DNA of 64,000 nt from Sphaerotilus microaerophilus (GTDB lineage: Bacteria; Pseudomonadota; Gammaproteobacteria; Burkholderiales; Burkholderiaceae_C): NCBI RefSeq assembly GCF_023734135.1, contig NZ_AP025730.1, positions 3,782,001 to 3,846,000 on the forward strand. The letters are read 5' to 3'. The notes below the pieces were generated by a model. It did not search any database and had not been told where the DNA came from. It worked only from the letters and a program-made list of their open reading frames with translations. The translations under genes and the position numbers were made by a program. Positions 8,114 to 16,571 of this stretch are shown here, in pieces (the first letter of the stretch is position 1; each line of letters opens with the position of its first letter).

Positions 8114-9184
8114 TCAGCGGTGGAAGGTGGCGCCGGGGCCGAGCGGCGCACCGTCAGCCAGCAGCCCGTCGGCCAGCCGGGCCTTGTGGAAGGCGCGGTC
8201 GCCCCAAGCGGCATCGAGCACCCAGGCACGCTTCATGAACATCTGCAGGTCCACTTCCCAGGTGTAGCCCATCGCGCCGTGCACCTGGATGCCCTTGCGC
8301 GCCGCCAGCCAGGCGGCCTCGGCGCAGGCCAGCTTGGCGTGTGACACCCGCACCGACCGCTGCGCAGCGGGCTCCTCCATCGCGCAGGCCGCGCGGTACA
8401 GCACGGGCTTGGCGAACTCGATCTGCGTCACCACATCGGCCAGATGGTGCTTGACGGCCTGGAATGACCCAATCGGCTTGCCAAACTGCTTGCGCTGAGC
8501 GGCATAGTCCACTGTCAGGTCGAGCATGCGCTGGGCCAGCCCGATGAGCTGTCCCGCGGTTCCGAGGGCGGCACGATCGAGCAGTTCGTCAGCCAGGCGC
8601 TGTGCCAGCGCGCCCTCGGCCACGACGCTGGTCTCTGCGGGCTCCCAGCTCACCTCGGCCAGGCGGCGCGAGGCATCGATGCTGGTGACTGGCTGCACCT
8701 GCACCTCGCTGCGCTGGAGCGCATGCCAGCGACAGCCCTCGGCGCCCTGCACACACAGTAACAGCAAGTCCGCCAGATGCGCGTCCGCCACCCAGGGATT
8801 GACCGGGTGGCCCACTGCGATGCGCCCCGAACCGTCGACGATGCGCGGCATCCAGGTCTGTCGCAGCAGGTCACCGTCGGGCAGCGAGGCAAGCAGACCG
8901 CTGGCTAGGTAGGCACTGTCGGCCAGCGAGTCGGGGATGGCGAAGTAACCCAGCTCCTGGGTCATCAGTGCCCAGTCGATGTCGCCCAGACCGAGGCCGC
9001 CGTGGGCTTCGGGGACCGACAGCGCGGTCAGCCCCTGGTGGGCCATCTTGGCGCGCATCACAGGCGATCGACCGGCGTCGGTTTGCCAGATCTCGCGCAG
9101 CTTCTCTGGGGCGGCCTCGACCATCAGGAAACGACTGACGGAGTCCCGGAAGGCCTGCTGATCCTCGGTGAAGGTGAAGTCCAT
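8114..9184 (-). CDS. Acyl-CoA dehydrogenase subunit, FadE32-like
   Basis: A 356-residue acyl-CoA dehydrogenase starting MDFTFTEDQQAFRDSV at ATG 9184. It has the HGAMGYTWEVDLQMFMKRA block near the C terminus and RKQFGKPIGSFQAVKH in the helical domain. Its position directly after the FadE31-like gene (22 bp gap) mirrors fadE31-fadE32 in Mtb, where such proteins act as paired subunits on ring-derived acyl-CoA. The central beta domain is weakly conserved, as is common for non-catalytic partners. Naming is by synteny and general resemblance. Confidence 0.75.
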   Translation of the reverse strand: MDFTFTEDQQAFRDSVSRFLMVEAAPEKLREIWQTDAGRSPVMRAKMAHQGLTALSVPEAHGGLGLGDIDWALMTQELGYFAIPDSLADSAYLASGLLASLPDGDLLRQTWMPRIVDGSGRIAVGHPVNPWVADAHLADLLLLCVQGAEGCRWHALQRSEVQVQPVTSIDASRRLAEVSWEPAETSVVAEGALAQRLADELLDRAALGTAGQLIGLAQRMLDLTVDYAAQRKQFGKPIGSFQAVKHHLADVVTQIEFAKPVLYRAACAMEEPAAQRSVRVSHAKLACAEAAWLAARKGIQVHGAMGYTWEVDLQMFMKRAWVLDAAWGDRAFHKARLADGLLADGAPLGPGATFHR

Positions 9185-9206
9185 GGTGACTTTCGACTTG
9201 ATCGGC

Positions 9207-10373
9207 TTAGGACTTGGGCAGGCCGAGCAGGCGCTCGGCGATGATGTTGCGCTGAATCTCGTTGCTGCCGGCGTAGATCGAACCGGCCTGCGCGAAGAGG
9301 AATCCTTCCAGCCAGTCGTGCACCTCGGGATCGTCCCGCAGTTCGGCACGCGGGCCGAGGATGCGCATCGCGGTCTCGTGCATCTGCAGGTCCAGCTCCG
9401 ACCAGAAGATTTTGTTGGTGCTGGCCTCGGCACCGATCGTGGCGCCCTTGAGGAGCCGCCCCACCACATGGTAGGAGGCCAATGTGTAGGCCTCGGCGCC
9501 CATCCAGGCGCGCAGCACGGACTCGCGGATCGACGGATCGCGATCGGCCTCGACCTGGTGCTGGCGGTAGAGCTGCACCAGCTTCTGCGCTGTGCGCTGG
9601 TAGCGCGCCGGCGAGCGCAACAGCAGGCCGCGCTCGAAGCCGGCCGTGGCCATGGCCACGTTCCAGCCCTGACCTTCCCCCCCGATCCTGTTCTCCACCG
9701 GCACACGCACGTCGTCGAAGAACACCTCGGCAAAGGCCTGCTTGCCGTTGAGTGCCTGGATCGGGCGGATGGTGATGCCCGGCGCGTCGAGCGGCACCAA
9801 CAGGTAGCTCAGGCCACGGTGGCGGCTGGAGGCCGGATCGCTGCGGAACAGTCCGAACAGCCAGTTGGCGAAGATGGCCCGCGTGGACCAGGTCTTCTGC
9901 CCGTTGAGGACGTAGTGGTCTCCATCACCGTCACTGACACGCAGGGCGCGGCTGCTGATCGCGGCCATGTCCGAGCCAGCATTGGGCTCGCTCCAGCCCT
10001 GGGCCCACATCGCGTCGCAGCGGGCGGTGGCGGGCAGGAAGCGCGCCTTCTGCTCGGGCGTGCCGAACTCCATCAGCGTAGGCCCCAGCAGCAGGATGCC
10101 GTTCTGGTTGACACGCATTGGCGCGTCGGCGGCCCAGTACTCCTCCTCGAAGATCAGCCACTCGATGAGGTCACTGCCGCGCCCGCCCAGTTCGGTGGGC
10201 CAGGTCACGCTGCTCCAGCCGGCTTCGGCCAGCTTGGCTTCCCATTGGCGGTGCTGATTGAAGCCTTCGCGCGTGTCGTAGCTGGCGAAGGGTTCGGCCG
10301 GCACGTTCTTGCTCAGCCAGTCGCGTACCTCGGCCCGGAAGGCCTGTTGCGCGGGGGTGTAGTTCAGGTCCAT
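9207..10373 (-). CDS. Acyl-CoA dehydrogenase, FadE31-like
   Basis: A 388-residue acyl-CoA dehydrogenase. Segments such as SYDTREGFNQHRQWE, EEEYWAADAP, WAQGWSEPNAGSD, GQKTWSTRAIFA, GLFRSDP and RGLLLRSPAR follow Mtb FadE31 (Rv3562) as remembered. The C-terminal SIYAGSNEIQRNIIAERLLGL is the standard motif of a catalytically complete chain. It likely forms a heteromeric enzyme with the product of the next gene and desaturates a ring-opened steroid acyl-CoA. It lies 15 bp downstream of echA20. Confidence 0.8.
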   Translation of the reverse strand: MDLNYTPAQQAFRAEVRDWLSKNVPAEPFASYDTREGFNQHRQWEAKLAEAGWSSVTWPTELGGRGSDLIEWLIFEEEYWAADAPMRVNQNGILLLGPTLMEFGTPEQKARFLPATARCDAMWAQGWSEPNAGSDMAAISSRALRVSDGDGDHYVLNGQKTWSTRAIFANWLFGLFRSDPASSRHRGLSYLLVPLDAPGITIRPIQALNGKQAFAEVFFDDVRVPVENRIGGEGQGWNVAMATAGFERGLLLRSPARYQRTAQKLVQLYRQHQVEADRDPSIRESVLRAWMGAEAYTLASYHVVGRLLKGATIGAEASTNKIFWSELDLQMHETAMRILGPRAELRDDPEVHDWLEGFLFAQAGSIYAGSNEIQRNIIAERLLGLPKS

Positions 10374-10388
10374 GCGGCGTTGCCCCAG

Positions 10389-11147
10389 TCAGAACTTGGC
10401 GTCGCGCTTCTCGACGAAGGCGTGGCGTGTCTCGGCCGAATCCGGGCTCATGTAGGCCTGCAGCGTGAAGCCCTGCTCCCAGCGGTACTTGTCTTCGAGG
10501 TTGCCGTCCTCGATGCCGGTCAGCGCCTCCTTGGCGATGCGGATCATGGCCGGGCTCTTGGCGGCGATCTTCGCGGCGATGGCCAGCGCGGTGTCGCGCA
10601 GCTGCTCGCGCGGCACCACGCGCTCGATGGCGCCCAGGCGCAGCGCTTCGGATGCGCCGATCATGTCGCCAGTGAAGAACAGGTAGCGCGTCTTCTGCAC
10701 ACCGAACATGCGCTGCAGGTGGGCGGCGCCGCCCATCGCGCCACGGTCGACCTCGGGCAGGCCGAAACTGGCATCTTCGGCAGCAATGACGATGTCGGCC
10801 GCGCCGCAAATGCCGATGCCACCACCCAGCACGAAGCCGTGCACCGCGGCGATCACCGGCACCTTGTTCAGGTGCACCGCCTTGAAGGTGGCGTAGTTGC
10901 CGGCGTTGACGTCGACGATCAGCCGGTCGTTGCTCGCCAGCTCCTTGATGTCGACGCCGGCGCAGAAGCCCCGGCCCTCGGCGCGGACCACGATCACCCG
11001 CACCTCGAGCCGGCGGCCCAGCGCATCGATCTCGGCCGCCAAGCCGTACCACCCGGCGGAATTCAGCGCATTGACCGGCGGCCGGTCGATGACGACCTCG
11101 GCCACGCCGTTGTCGTGCACACGGGAAGAGAACTGTTCTTGTGTCAT
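10389..11147 (-). CDS. echA20: EchA20-type ring-D hydrolase (crotonase family)
   Basis: A 252-residue crotonase-fold protein. RAEGRGFCAGVDIKE forms the oxyanion region and GGGIGICGAADIVIA follows; FGLPEVDRGAMGGAAHL and the C-terminal YRWEQGFTLQ match Mtb EchA20 (Rv3550) as recalled. EchA20 opens ring D of the bicyclic indene-type CoA ester by hydrolytic retro-aldol-like cleavage. The ATG at 11147 is favoured because an AGGAGG-type ribosome site (CTCCT on the plus strand) lies just upstream; the longer open frame overlaps ipdC. It sits between ipdC and fadE31, the expected company. Confidence 0.88.
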   Translation of the reverse strand: MTQEQFSSRVHDNGVAEVVIDRPPVNALNSAGWYGLAAEIDALGRRLEVRVIVVRAEGRGFCAGVDIKELASNDRLIVDVNAGNYATFKAVHLNKVPVIAAVHGFVLGGGIGICGAADIVIAAEDASFGLPEVDRGAMGGAAHLQRMFGVQKTRYLFFTGDMIGASEALRLGAIERVVPREQLRDTALAIAAKIAAKSPAMIRIAKEALTGIEDGNLEDKYRWEQGFTLQAYMSPDSAETRHAFVEKRDAKF

Positions 11148-11161
11148 GGAATCCTCCTGGC

Positions 11162-12271
11162 TCAGGCCGCCGCACCCAGCGGCTGCAATGCGGCGATGCG
11201 CTCGCCGGCCTGCGCCACCATGGCGCCGATCAATTCCTCGCAGGAGTCGAGCCGACCGATCAGCGCAGCCACCTGGCCGGCCGACATCACGCCCTCGGAG
11301 GGGCGGCCCTCGACCATCGAGCGCTGCAGCAGCATTGGCGCGTTGGCCGCCATCACCGTCTGGGCGACGCTGGCCGAGTCCTCGCGCATCGCCTGCCAGA
11401 CCACGCCGAAGGCGTGGCTCAGCGTCATGCCGGTCTGTGCCTTCCACTGCAGGGCCAGGCTCAGCGCGATGCGCAGGCGTTTGAAGGCCGAGGCCTTCTC
11501 CAGCATGGCCATGTATTCGTTGGGGATCATGCGCTGCGGCATGCCGTCGACCAGGTAGGAGATCTGGATCTTCTCGGCGTCACGGGTGGCCAGGTAGCGC
11601 TGCAGCGTGGCGTCGGGCACGCCGGAGTCGCGCGTCATCAGGAACCGCGTGCCCATCGCGATGCCCTGTGCGCCGTAGGCCAGCGCGGCCACCAGACCAC
11701 GGCCATCGTAGAAGCCGCCGGCCGCCACCACCGGCACGTTCACCGCGTCCACCACCTGCGGCAGCAAGACCGTGGTGGGCACGCTGCCGGTGTGGCCGCC
11801 ACCCTCACCACCCTGGATGGTGATGATGTTGGCGCCCATCTCGATGGCCTTTTGCGCATGCTTGAGTGCGCCCACCGTGGGCATGCAGTGAATGCCGGCG
11901 TCACGCAGCCGCGCTATGGTCTTCTTGTCGGGTCCGCGGCCGTAGCTGACGGCGCGCAGCCGGTGCTTGACGGCCAGATCGAGCAACTGCTGCGCATTGG
12001 GCTGGAACATGTGGAAGTTCAGGCCGAAGGGCTTGCCGCCGGTGAGCTCCTTGACGCGCAGGATCTCGGCCTCGATGCGGTCGGCGGCGATCGTCGCGCC
12101 GGCCAGGAAGCCGAAACCGCCGGCATTGGTGGTGGCCGCCACCAGTGAGGAGCCGGCCACCCAGCCCATCGCCGTCTGGACGATCGGGTAGTGGCAACCC
12201 AGCAGGTCGCACAGCGGCGTGCGGATGGCCTGCGGGGTCGGGATCGGGGTCGCGGTTGAGTTGGGGTTCAC
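11162..12271 (-). CDS. ipdC: IpdC, flavin-dependent oxidoreductase of the nitronate monooxygenase fold
   Basis: A 369-residue TIM-barrel flavoprotein. VQTAMGWVAGSSLVAATTNAG at the N terminus, IQGGEGGGHTGSVPTT, AAGGFYDGRGL, AMGTRFLMT and VDGMPQRM follow Mtb IpdC (Rv3553) closely. IpdC is needed to desaturate the bicyclic CoA ester before ring opening. It is not expected to act on nitronates. It begins with GTG at 12271, overlapping the upstream crotonase stop as GTGA, which suggests coupled translation. Confidence 0.88.
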   Translation of the reverse strand: MNPNSTATPIPTPQAIRTPLCDLLGCHYPIVQTAMGWVAGSSLVAATTNAGGFGFLAGATIAADRIEAEILRVKELTGGKPFGLNFHMFQPNAQQLLDLAVKHRLRAVSYGRGPDKKTIARLRDAGIHCMPTVGALKHAQKAIEMGANIITIQGGEGGGHTGSVPTTVLLPQVVDAVNVPVVAAGGFYDGRGLVAALAYGAQGIAMGTRFLMTRDSGVPDATLQRYLATRDAEKIQISYLVDGMPQRMIPNEYMAMLEKASAFKRLRIALSLALQWKAQTGMTLSHAFGVVWQAMREDSASVAQTVMAANAPMLLQRSMVEGRPSEGVMSAGQVAALIGRLDSCEELIGAMVAQAGERIAALQPLGAAA

Positions 12272-13179
12272 GCCTGGGTCTCGCCTTTCTTGTTGGCCTG
12301 CACCATGGAGCGGGCGTCATGCCCGCCCAGGGCACCGGCGCCCAGCAACTGGCTGTGGGCATGAGCGAAGTGGTGGTAGCCGAAGGCCACGTCCATCGTC
12401 GTGCGCAGGCCCTGCAGCTCTTCGACGCGATTGATCACGGTCTTGGTCAGCGCCAGCCCCAGGCGCGGCTGCTGAGCGATCTTGCGCGCCCAGTCGTAGG
12501 TGGCGGCCTCGAGCTCGTCGCGCGGCACCAACTTGTTGACCATGCCCATCTGGTAAGCGCGTTCGGCCTTCATGCGCTCGCCCAGGAACAGGAACTCCTT
12601 GGCCACGCGCGGGTTCAGCTCGTGGGCATGGGCGAAGTACTCGACGCCTGGGATACCCATGCGCACCACTGGATCCTGGAAAAAGGCATCGTCGCTGGCC
12701 ACGATCAGGTCGCACACCCAGGCCAGCATCAGGCCGCCGGCCACACAGGCGCCCTGCACCATCGCGATGGTGGGCTTGGGCGCGTCGTGCCAGCGCCGGC
12801 ACATGCCCAGGTAGACCTCCTGCTCGCGGGCGTAGAGCTGCTCGGCGCCCGGCTTGTTGGTGTGGTCCCACCACAGGCCCTGGCGCTCGAAGGACTTGTT
12901 GATGTCGCGCCCCGGAGTGCCGATGTCGTGCCCGGCGCTGAAGTGCTTGCCCGAGCCGCGCAGCACGATGACCTTGACCGCATCGTCGTCCACCGCTCGG
13001 CGGAAGCCCGCATCCAGCGCGTAGGTCATCTGCGAGTTCTGGGCGTTGTTGAAGCCCGGCCGGTTCATCGTCAGGGTGGCGATGCCGTCCTGCACTTCGT
13101 AGCGCACCGGCTGATCGGTCTCGTAGACCGACTTGTCCTCGCGCTGGACGAAGGCATCACCCGGATCGGTGCTGCTCAT
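12268..13179 (-). CDS. Enoyl-CoA hydratase/isomerase family protein
   Basis: A 303-residue crotonase family protein, longer than the usual 260. It has a GSGKHFSAGHDIGT oxyanion-hole segment, AVQGACVAGGLML-like second motif (residues about 150-165) and a distinct central insertion containing the WWDHTNKPG stretch. A hydratase or hydrolase role on a steroid-derived CoA ester is likely from position between ipdB and ipdC. I do not recognise a one-to-one Mtb counterpart, so this may be a proteobacterial addition to the pathway. It starts at ATG 13179 and overlaps ipdC by 4 bp. Confidence 0.8.
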   Translation of the reverse strand: MSSTDPGDAFVQREDKSVYETDQPVRYEVQDGIATLTMNRPGFNNAQNSQMTYALDAGFRRAVDDDAVKVIVLRGSGKHFSAGHDIGTPGRDINKSFERQGLWWDHTNKPGAEQLYAREQEVYLGMCRRWHDAPKPTIAMVQGACVAGGLMLAWVCDLIVASDDAFFQDPVVRMGIPGVEYFAHAHELNPRVAKEFLFLGERMKAERAYQMGMVNKLVPRDELEAATYDWARKIAQQPRLGLALTKTVINRVEELQGLRTTMDVAFGYHHFAHAHSQLLGAGALGGHDARSMVQANKKGETQA

Positions 13180-13195
13180 GGCGTCGGTCTCCGGG

Positions 13196-13966
13196 TCAGC
13201 CCAGCGCGGTGGCGCGCAGGTTGTGGGGGTCCAGCCGGGCCAGCAGGGCCAGCTGCTCGGGCATCGGGTCGGCAGTCACCGGCACCTCGGCGGGAATGTG
13301 CAGCGCAAAGCCGGTGGCCTCCTGCACCTGCTGCGGCGTGACGCCCGGGTGCACCGAGCGTAGGCGCATCTGGTGTCCGGGGCCTCCGAAGTCCATCACG
13401 CACAGGTTGGTCAGCACCAGACGGATATCGGTGGTTTCCTCGAGCTGCCAGCCACGTTCGAGCCGGGCCGGGTTGTAGCCCACCGAGGCCACCATGTCGA
13501 CCTCGCCCGCAACGAAAACCTTGGTGCTGTGGCCGGGCACGAAGAAGCTGTTGGCGTGATTGATCGAGTTGCCGGGGAAGCCGCGCACGCCCAGCATCAT
13601 CGACTTGGGCCGTGCGTAGTCGCTACCCACCATCGAGATGTTGGCCTGGCCCCAACGGTCGATCTGGGTCGGCCCGACCATGGCGTGGCGCTTGCCGCCC
13701 CAGACGTTGTCGAAGATGCGCGAGAAGCCCATCCAGGTCTCGCGCCGCGGCTGGTAGCCCTGGCGCGGGCCCACAGGTACCGGCTCCGTGACCAACCAGG
13801 CCTCAGAGTCGGTCATCATCAGGTCGGTGTTGATTGACAGCATGCACAGCGAGGCGGCCAGTCGCGGCACGATGCCGATGCCGGTGGCCAGCACCTCGCC
13901 GTCGTCCTTCCAGGCCTGGGCCGCAGTGCAGATGATGCGGTCCACCAGAGAAATGTCGCTCATCAT
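13196..13966 (-). CDS. ipdB: IpdB, CoA-transferase-fold ring-C hydrolase, beta subunit
   Basis: A 256-residue class I CoA-transferase beta-like chain. It lies 6 bp after ipdA. The segment VGPTQIDRWGQANISMVGSDY and the later VTNLCVMDFGGPGHQM-like stretch match the Mtb IpdB (Rv3552) family pattern. IpdA and IpdB form a heteromer that, unlike true CoA-transferases, hydrolyses the last carbocycle (ring C) to give a methyl-oxo-octanedioyl-CoA. The product acts in the cytoplasm. The tight pairing with ipdA supports joint assembly. Confidence 0.88.
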   Translation of the reverse strand: MMSDISLVDRIICTAAQAWKDDGEVLATGIGIVPRLAASLCMLSINTDLMMTDSEAWLVTEPVPVGPRQGYQPRRETWMGFSRIFDNVWGGKRHAMVGPTQIDRWGQANISMVGSDYARPKSMMLGVRGFPGNSINHANSFFVPGHSTKVFVAGEVDMVASVGYNPARLERGWQLEETTDIRLVLTNLCVMDFGGPGHQMRLRSVHPGVTPQQVQEATGFALHIPAEVPVTADPMPEQLALLARLDPHNLRATALG

Positions 13967-13972
13967 CCGTCC

Positions 13973-14851
13973 TCAGAACACCGGCAGCGGCAGCTTGCGA
14001 ACCGCCTCGATCCCACCCACCCGCTCGAGGTACTCTGCCTCCGAGCAGTTCACGTAGCGCTCGGCATAGGCCTGCCAACCGCCCTCTGCCTTGGCGCTGG
14101 CGGCGTACTCCTTGAAGTGTTTGACGTCGAACCCGTACAGCGGACCGCAGGAACTGGGGTGCGCCCCGCCCGGCAGGTGCACCACTCCGGTGGTCTCGGC
14201 ACGCTCCCAGAACACGTAGCGGGCCTCGTCGCCCTCGGCAAAGAAGCTGCTGTCCACCAGCTCGTCGCAGCTCACGTAGGTGCACTTCGCGGCGCGCGCG
14301 AACAAGTCGTCCATGTAGTGGTCCGGGCCCTTGATCTGGCACACGCCGCGCGCATCGGCGCGGTCGACGTGGATCAGCGCGGCGTCCAGCGGCAGCGCCG
14401 GCATGGCGACCCAGTCCTTGTCGTCATAGGGCGATGCGGTGAGCTGGAGTCCCGGGTTCCGCTTGAGCACATCGGTGCCCAGTCCCACGCGGGTGGGAAT
14501 GAAAGGCACGCGCATGCCGGCGGCCTTCAAGCCCAGCAAGAACAGCCCTTCATCAAGCTCCATCACGTCGATCGCTCCGCTCTGGCGGGCGATGCGGAAG
14601 TAGGGCTCCAGCGGAATGAAATCCAGCGAGACGAAGGCAAAGATCAGCTTCTTGACCTTGCCCGCCGCGCAGAGCATGCCCACGTCAGCGCCGCCATAGG
14701 CGACCACGGTCAGATCCTTGAGCGGGCTGCGCAGGATCTCGCGCACCAGCGCCATCGGCTTGCGCCGCGGGCCCCAGCCACCGATGCCCAGCGTCATGCC
14801 GTCCTTCAACTGCGCCACCACGTCGGCGGCACCCATGCGTTTGTCGGCCAT
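13973..14851 (-). CDS. ipdA: IpdA, CoA-transferase-fold ring-C hydrolase, alpha subunit
   Basis: A 292-residue CoA-transferase alpha-like chain. It has GMTLGIGGWGPRRKPMALVRE near the N terminus (glycine-rich CoA site) and conserved VAYGGADVGML and FIPTRVGLGTDV segments, as in Mtb IpdA (Rv3551). Together with IpdB it would open ring C. It lies 5 bp after the HsaC/TesB-like dioxygenase gene and 6 bp before ipdB, so all three are likely co-translated from one message. Confidence 0.88.
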   Translation of the reverse strand: MADKRMGAADVVAQLKDGMTLGIGGWGPRRKPMALVREILRSPLKDLTVVAYGGADVGMLCAAGKVKKLIFAFVSLDFIPLEPYFRIARQSGAIDVMELDEGLFLLGLKAAGMRVPFIPTRVGLGTDVLKRNPGLQLTASPYDDKDWVAMPALPLDAALIHVDRADARGVCQIKGPDHYMDDLFARAAKCTYVSCDELVDSSFFAEGDEARYVFWERAETTGVVHLPGGAHPSSCGPLYGFDVKHFKEYAASAKAEGGWQAYAERYVNCSEAEYLERVGGIEAVRKLPLPVF

Positions 14852-14856
14852 GGCGT

Positions 14857-15771
14857 TCAGGCGTCCTGGTTCAGCAGCTGCTGCTGCGAGACGGTGAAGT
14901 CGTGGCCCCAGAGGCTCACGCGGGTGAACTCGTGCACGATGTGTTCGTCCCAGTCCAGCACGGCGCCGCCATAGCCGTACTCGATGTCGAAGTTCGACGG
15001 CGTGCGCATGTAGAAGGAAGTCATGCGGTCGTTGGTGTGCTGCCCCAGCGTGGCGCTCTGCACCACCCGGTGAGCCCGCATGCGGTCGATCGCCCGCCCC
15101 ACCTCAGGCATGTCCTCCACCTCGACCATCACATGCACACAGCCGCTCTCGACGGGGAAGCCGGCGATGGCCAGACTGTGGTGGCGGCCGTTGTTGCAGT
15201 GCAGGAAGTGGATCGGCAGCACCACACCCTCGGTGCCGGGCGGGCGGAAGTTGAATATGTCGGAGACCGCGAAGCCCATGACATCCTTCAGGAACGCAGC
15301 CGTCTTCGCGAACTCCGGCGCCGGCAGCACGGTGTGCCCCATGCCGATGCCCTCGGTGACGAAGCGCGACACGCCCGCTGGCGAATTGAAGCGCTCGAAG
15401 TCCGACTGGAAACCCCAGACCACCTCGTGGCGGTTGCCCGAGGGATCGCGGAAGCTGGCGGCCTGCTGCACGCAGCGGCGCGCGCAGAACGCGGCATCCT
15501 CCAGCACGAAGTCGACCCCGGCGCCTTCCAGCGTGGCCAACGCCGCGTCGAAGCCGGCCTGGCCCAGCACCTCCCACCCCGAGGCCACATAGGCATCGCG
15601 CAGGCCTGGCTGGATGGCAAAGCGGAACTGCCGCTCGTCCATGCGCAGGTACAGCCCGCCATCGGGTGACGGCGTCGTGCTCATGCCCAGCACGCCCTCG
15701 GCGTAGGTCCTCCAGCGCGCCAGGTCGGTGGTTTCGGCCACGACGTAGGCCAGTCCGCGAATGTCCATCAT
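14857..15771 (-). CDS. Extradiol dioxygenase, HsaC/TesB type (steroid A-ring meta-cleavage)
   Basis: A 305-residue two-domain vicinal-oxygen-chelate protein. The iron ligands of class I extradiol enzymes appear in the C-terminal half: His in GMGHTVLPAPE, His in GRHHSLAIAGF and Glu in FDIEYGYGGAV. HsaC and TesB cleave 3,4-DHSA, the catechol made from ring A. Two consecutive ATG codons (15771 and 15768) are possible starts. It is the first gene of the minus-strand operon, so cleavage of ring A and catabolism of rings C/D share one transcript. Related biphenyl-type diol dioxygenases are an alternative, but the neighbours argue for a steroid substrate. Confidence 0.82.
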   Translation of the reverse strand: MMDIRGLAYVVAETTDLARWRTYAEGVLGMSTTPSPDGGLYLRMDERQFRFAIQPGLRDAYVASGWEVLGQAGFDAALATLEGAGVDFVLEDAAFCARRCVQQAASFRDPSGNRHEVVWGFQSDFERFNSPAGVSRFVTEGIGMGHTVLPAPEFAKTAAFLKDVMGFAVSDIFNFRPPGTEGVVLPIHFLHCNNGRHHSLAIAGFPVESGCVHVMVEVEDMPEVGRAIDRMRAHRVVQSATLGQHTNDRMTSFYMRTPSNFDIEYGYGGAVLDWDEHIVHEFTRVSLWGHDFTVSQQQLLNQDA

Positions 15772-16034
15772 GGTTTTGATTCCCGGCCCCTGCCCACAGA
15801 GGCCCGATGAAATGGATTCTGGGGATCGGTCCAGCCCGGAACATCGTCCGTTGAGACTAACGGGATCGCCCCAGGATCCGCCATGCGCCCCGGCACCCCT
15901 GGAGCGGCGTGGATCGACTCCCTCGGCCAGGGTACGGAGGGTACAAACCCCCGGCTCATTCAAACGGACGATGGCAGCCTTCCTCAGGCCGCTAGTCTGC
16001 GGAAGCCGGCCTCTCGATCGGCGCCGAAAGCCCC
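15772..16034. promoter_or_regulatory. Divergent promoter region of the steroid operon with candidate operators
   Basis: This 263-bp gap separates the minus-strand steroid operon from the plus-strand genes. TCGTCCGTTGAGACTA at 15844-15859 fits the shared T(C/A)GTCC-N5-GAC(T/G)A pattern and lies about 73 bp before the dioxygenase start. CATCGTCCGTT at 15842-15852 is repeated in exact inverse as AACGGACGATG at 15963-15973, so a second half-site faces the plus-strand gene. I could not assign -35 and -10 boxes with confidence. Confidence 0.45.
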
Positions 16035-16571
16035 ATGACCCCGCTTCGCTTCTTCCTCGGCCAGCAAGTGCTGCCCGGTCTGATCAACGCCGCCATCAAC
16101 GGCGGCATCGCGTGGGCACAGCATGGCCAGTCGCCAAAGGTGGGGCTCTGGGACAACGGCGCTTATGCCGTGGATTTGCTGGCCACCGGGTTCCTGCTGC
16201 CGGCCCTCAGCTGGTTGATCCTGCGGCCCCTGCTACGGCGCCAGCAGTCGCAGGGCAAGGCACCCTGCCTCGAAGGCCAGCGAGCGCCCCGGCTGCTGCC
16301 GTGGATGCCCTCCTCGCTGTGGCGCGGCAGTCTGGTCATCGGGCTGCTCGGCATGACGCTGGTGGGCGGGTTCTGCCTGCTGCTCGCACTGGCCTTGGGC
16401 CAGCCGGGGTTCCCCGGTCCCCACTACGCCATGGTGAAGGCGGCCTATTCCGGGCTGCTCACACTCGCCCTGCAGCCGCTGATGGTCTTTGCTGCGCTGC
16501 ATAGAGCGCCCACCTCGGCGAAATCCGACAACCGTCAATCGACACACCGGCAACAACCGAACAGGCCATGA
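16035..16571 (+). CDS. Small integral membrane protein, unknown function
   Basis: A 178-residue hydrophobic protein that I do not recognise. It starts MTPLRFFLGQQVLPGL. About three to four membrane segments are visible: near residues 35-65 (AYAVDLLATGFLLPAL), 95-125 (LVIGLLGMTLVGGFCLLLAL) and 135-155 (YSGLLTLALQPLMVFAAL). The C-terminal tail is short and polar. It is divergent from the steroid operon and its stop overlaps the next start as ATGA, so it is probably co-expressed with the serine hydrolase. No catalytic motif is evident. Confidence 0.65.
   Translation: MTPLRFFLGQQVLPGLINAAINGGIAWAQHGQSPKVGLWDNGAYAVDLLATGFLLPALSWLILRPLLRRQQSQGKAPCLEGQRAPRLLPWMPSSLWRGSLVIGLLGMTLVGGFCLLLALALGQPGFPGPHYAMVKAAYSGLLTLALQPLMVFAALHRAPTSAKSDNRQSTHRQQPNRP

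Noticed and set aside
11162..12271. Nitronate monooxygenase
   Set aside because: The fold matches, but close resemblance to IpdC and the steroid operon context make denitrification activity unlikely.
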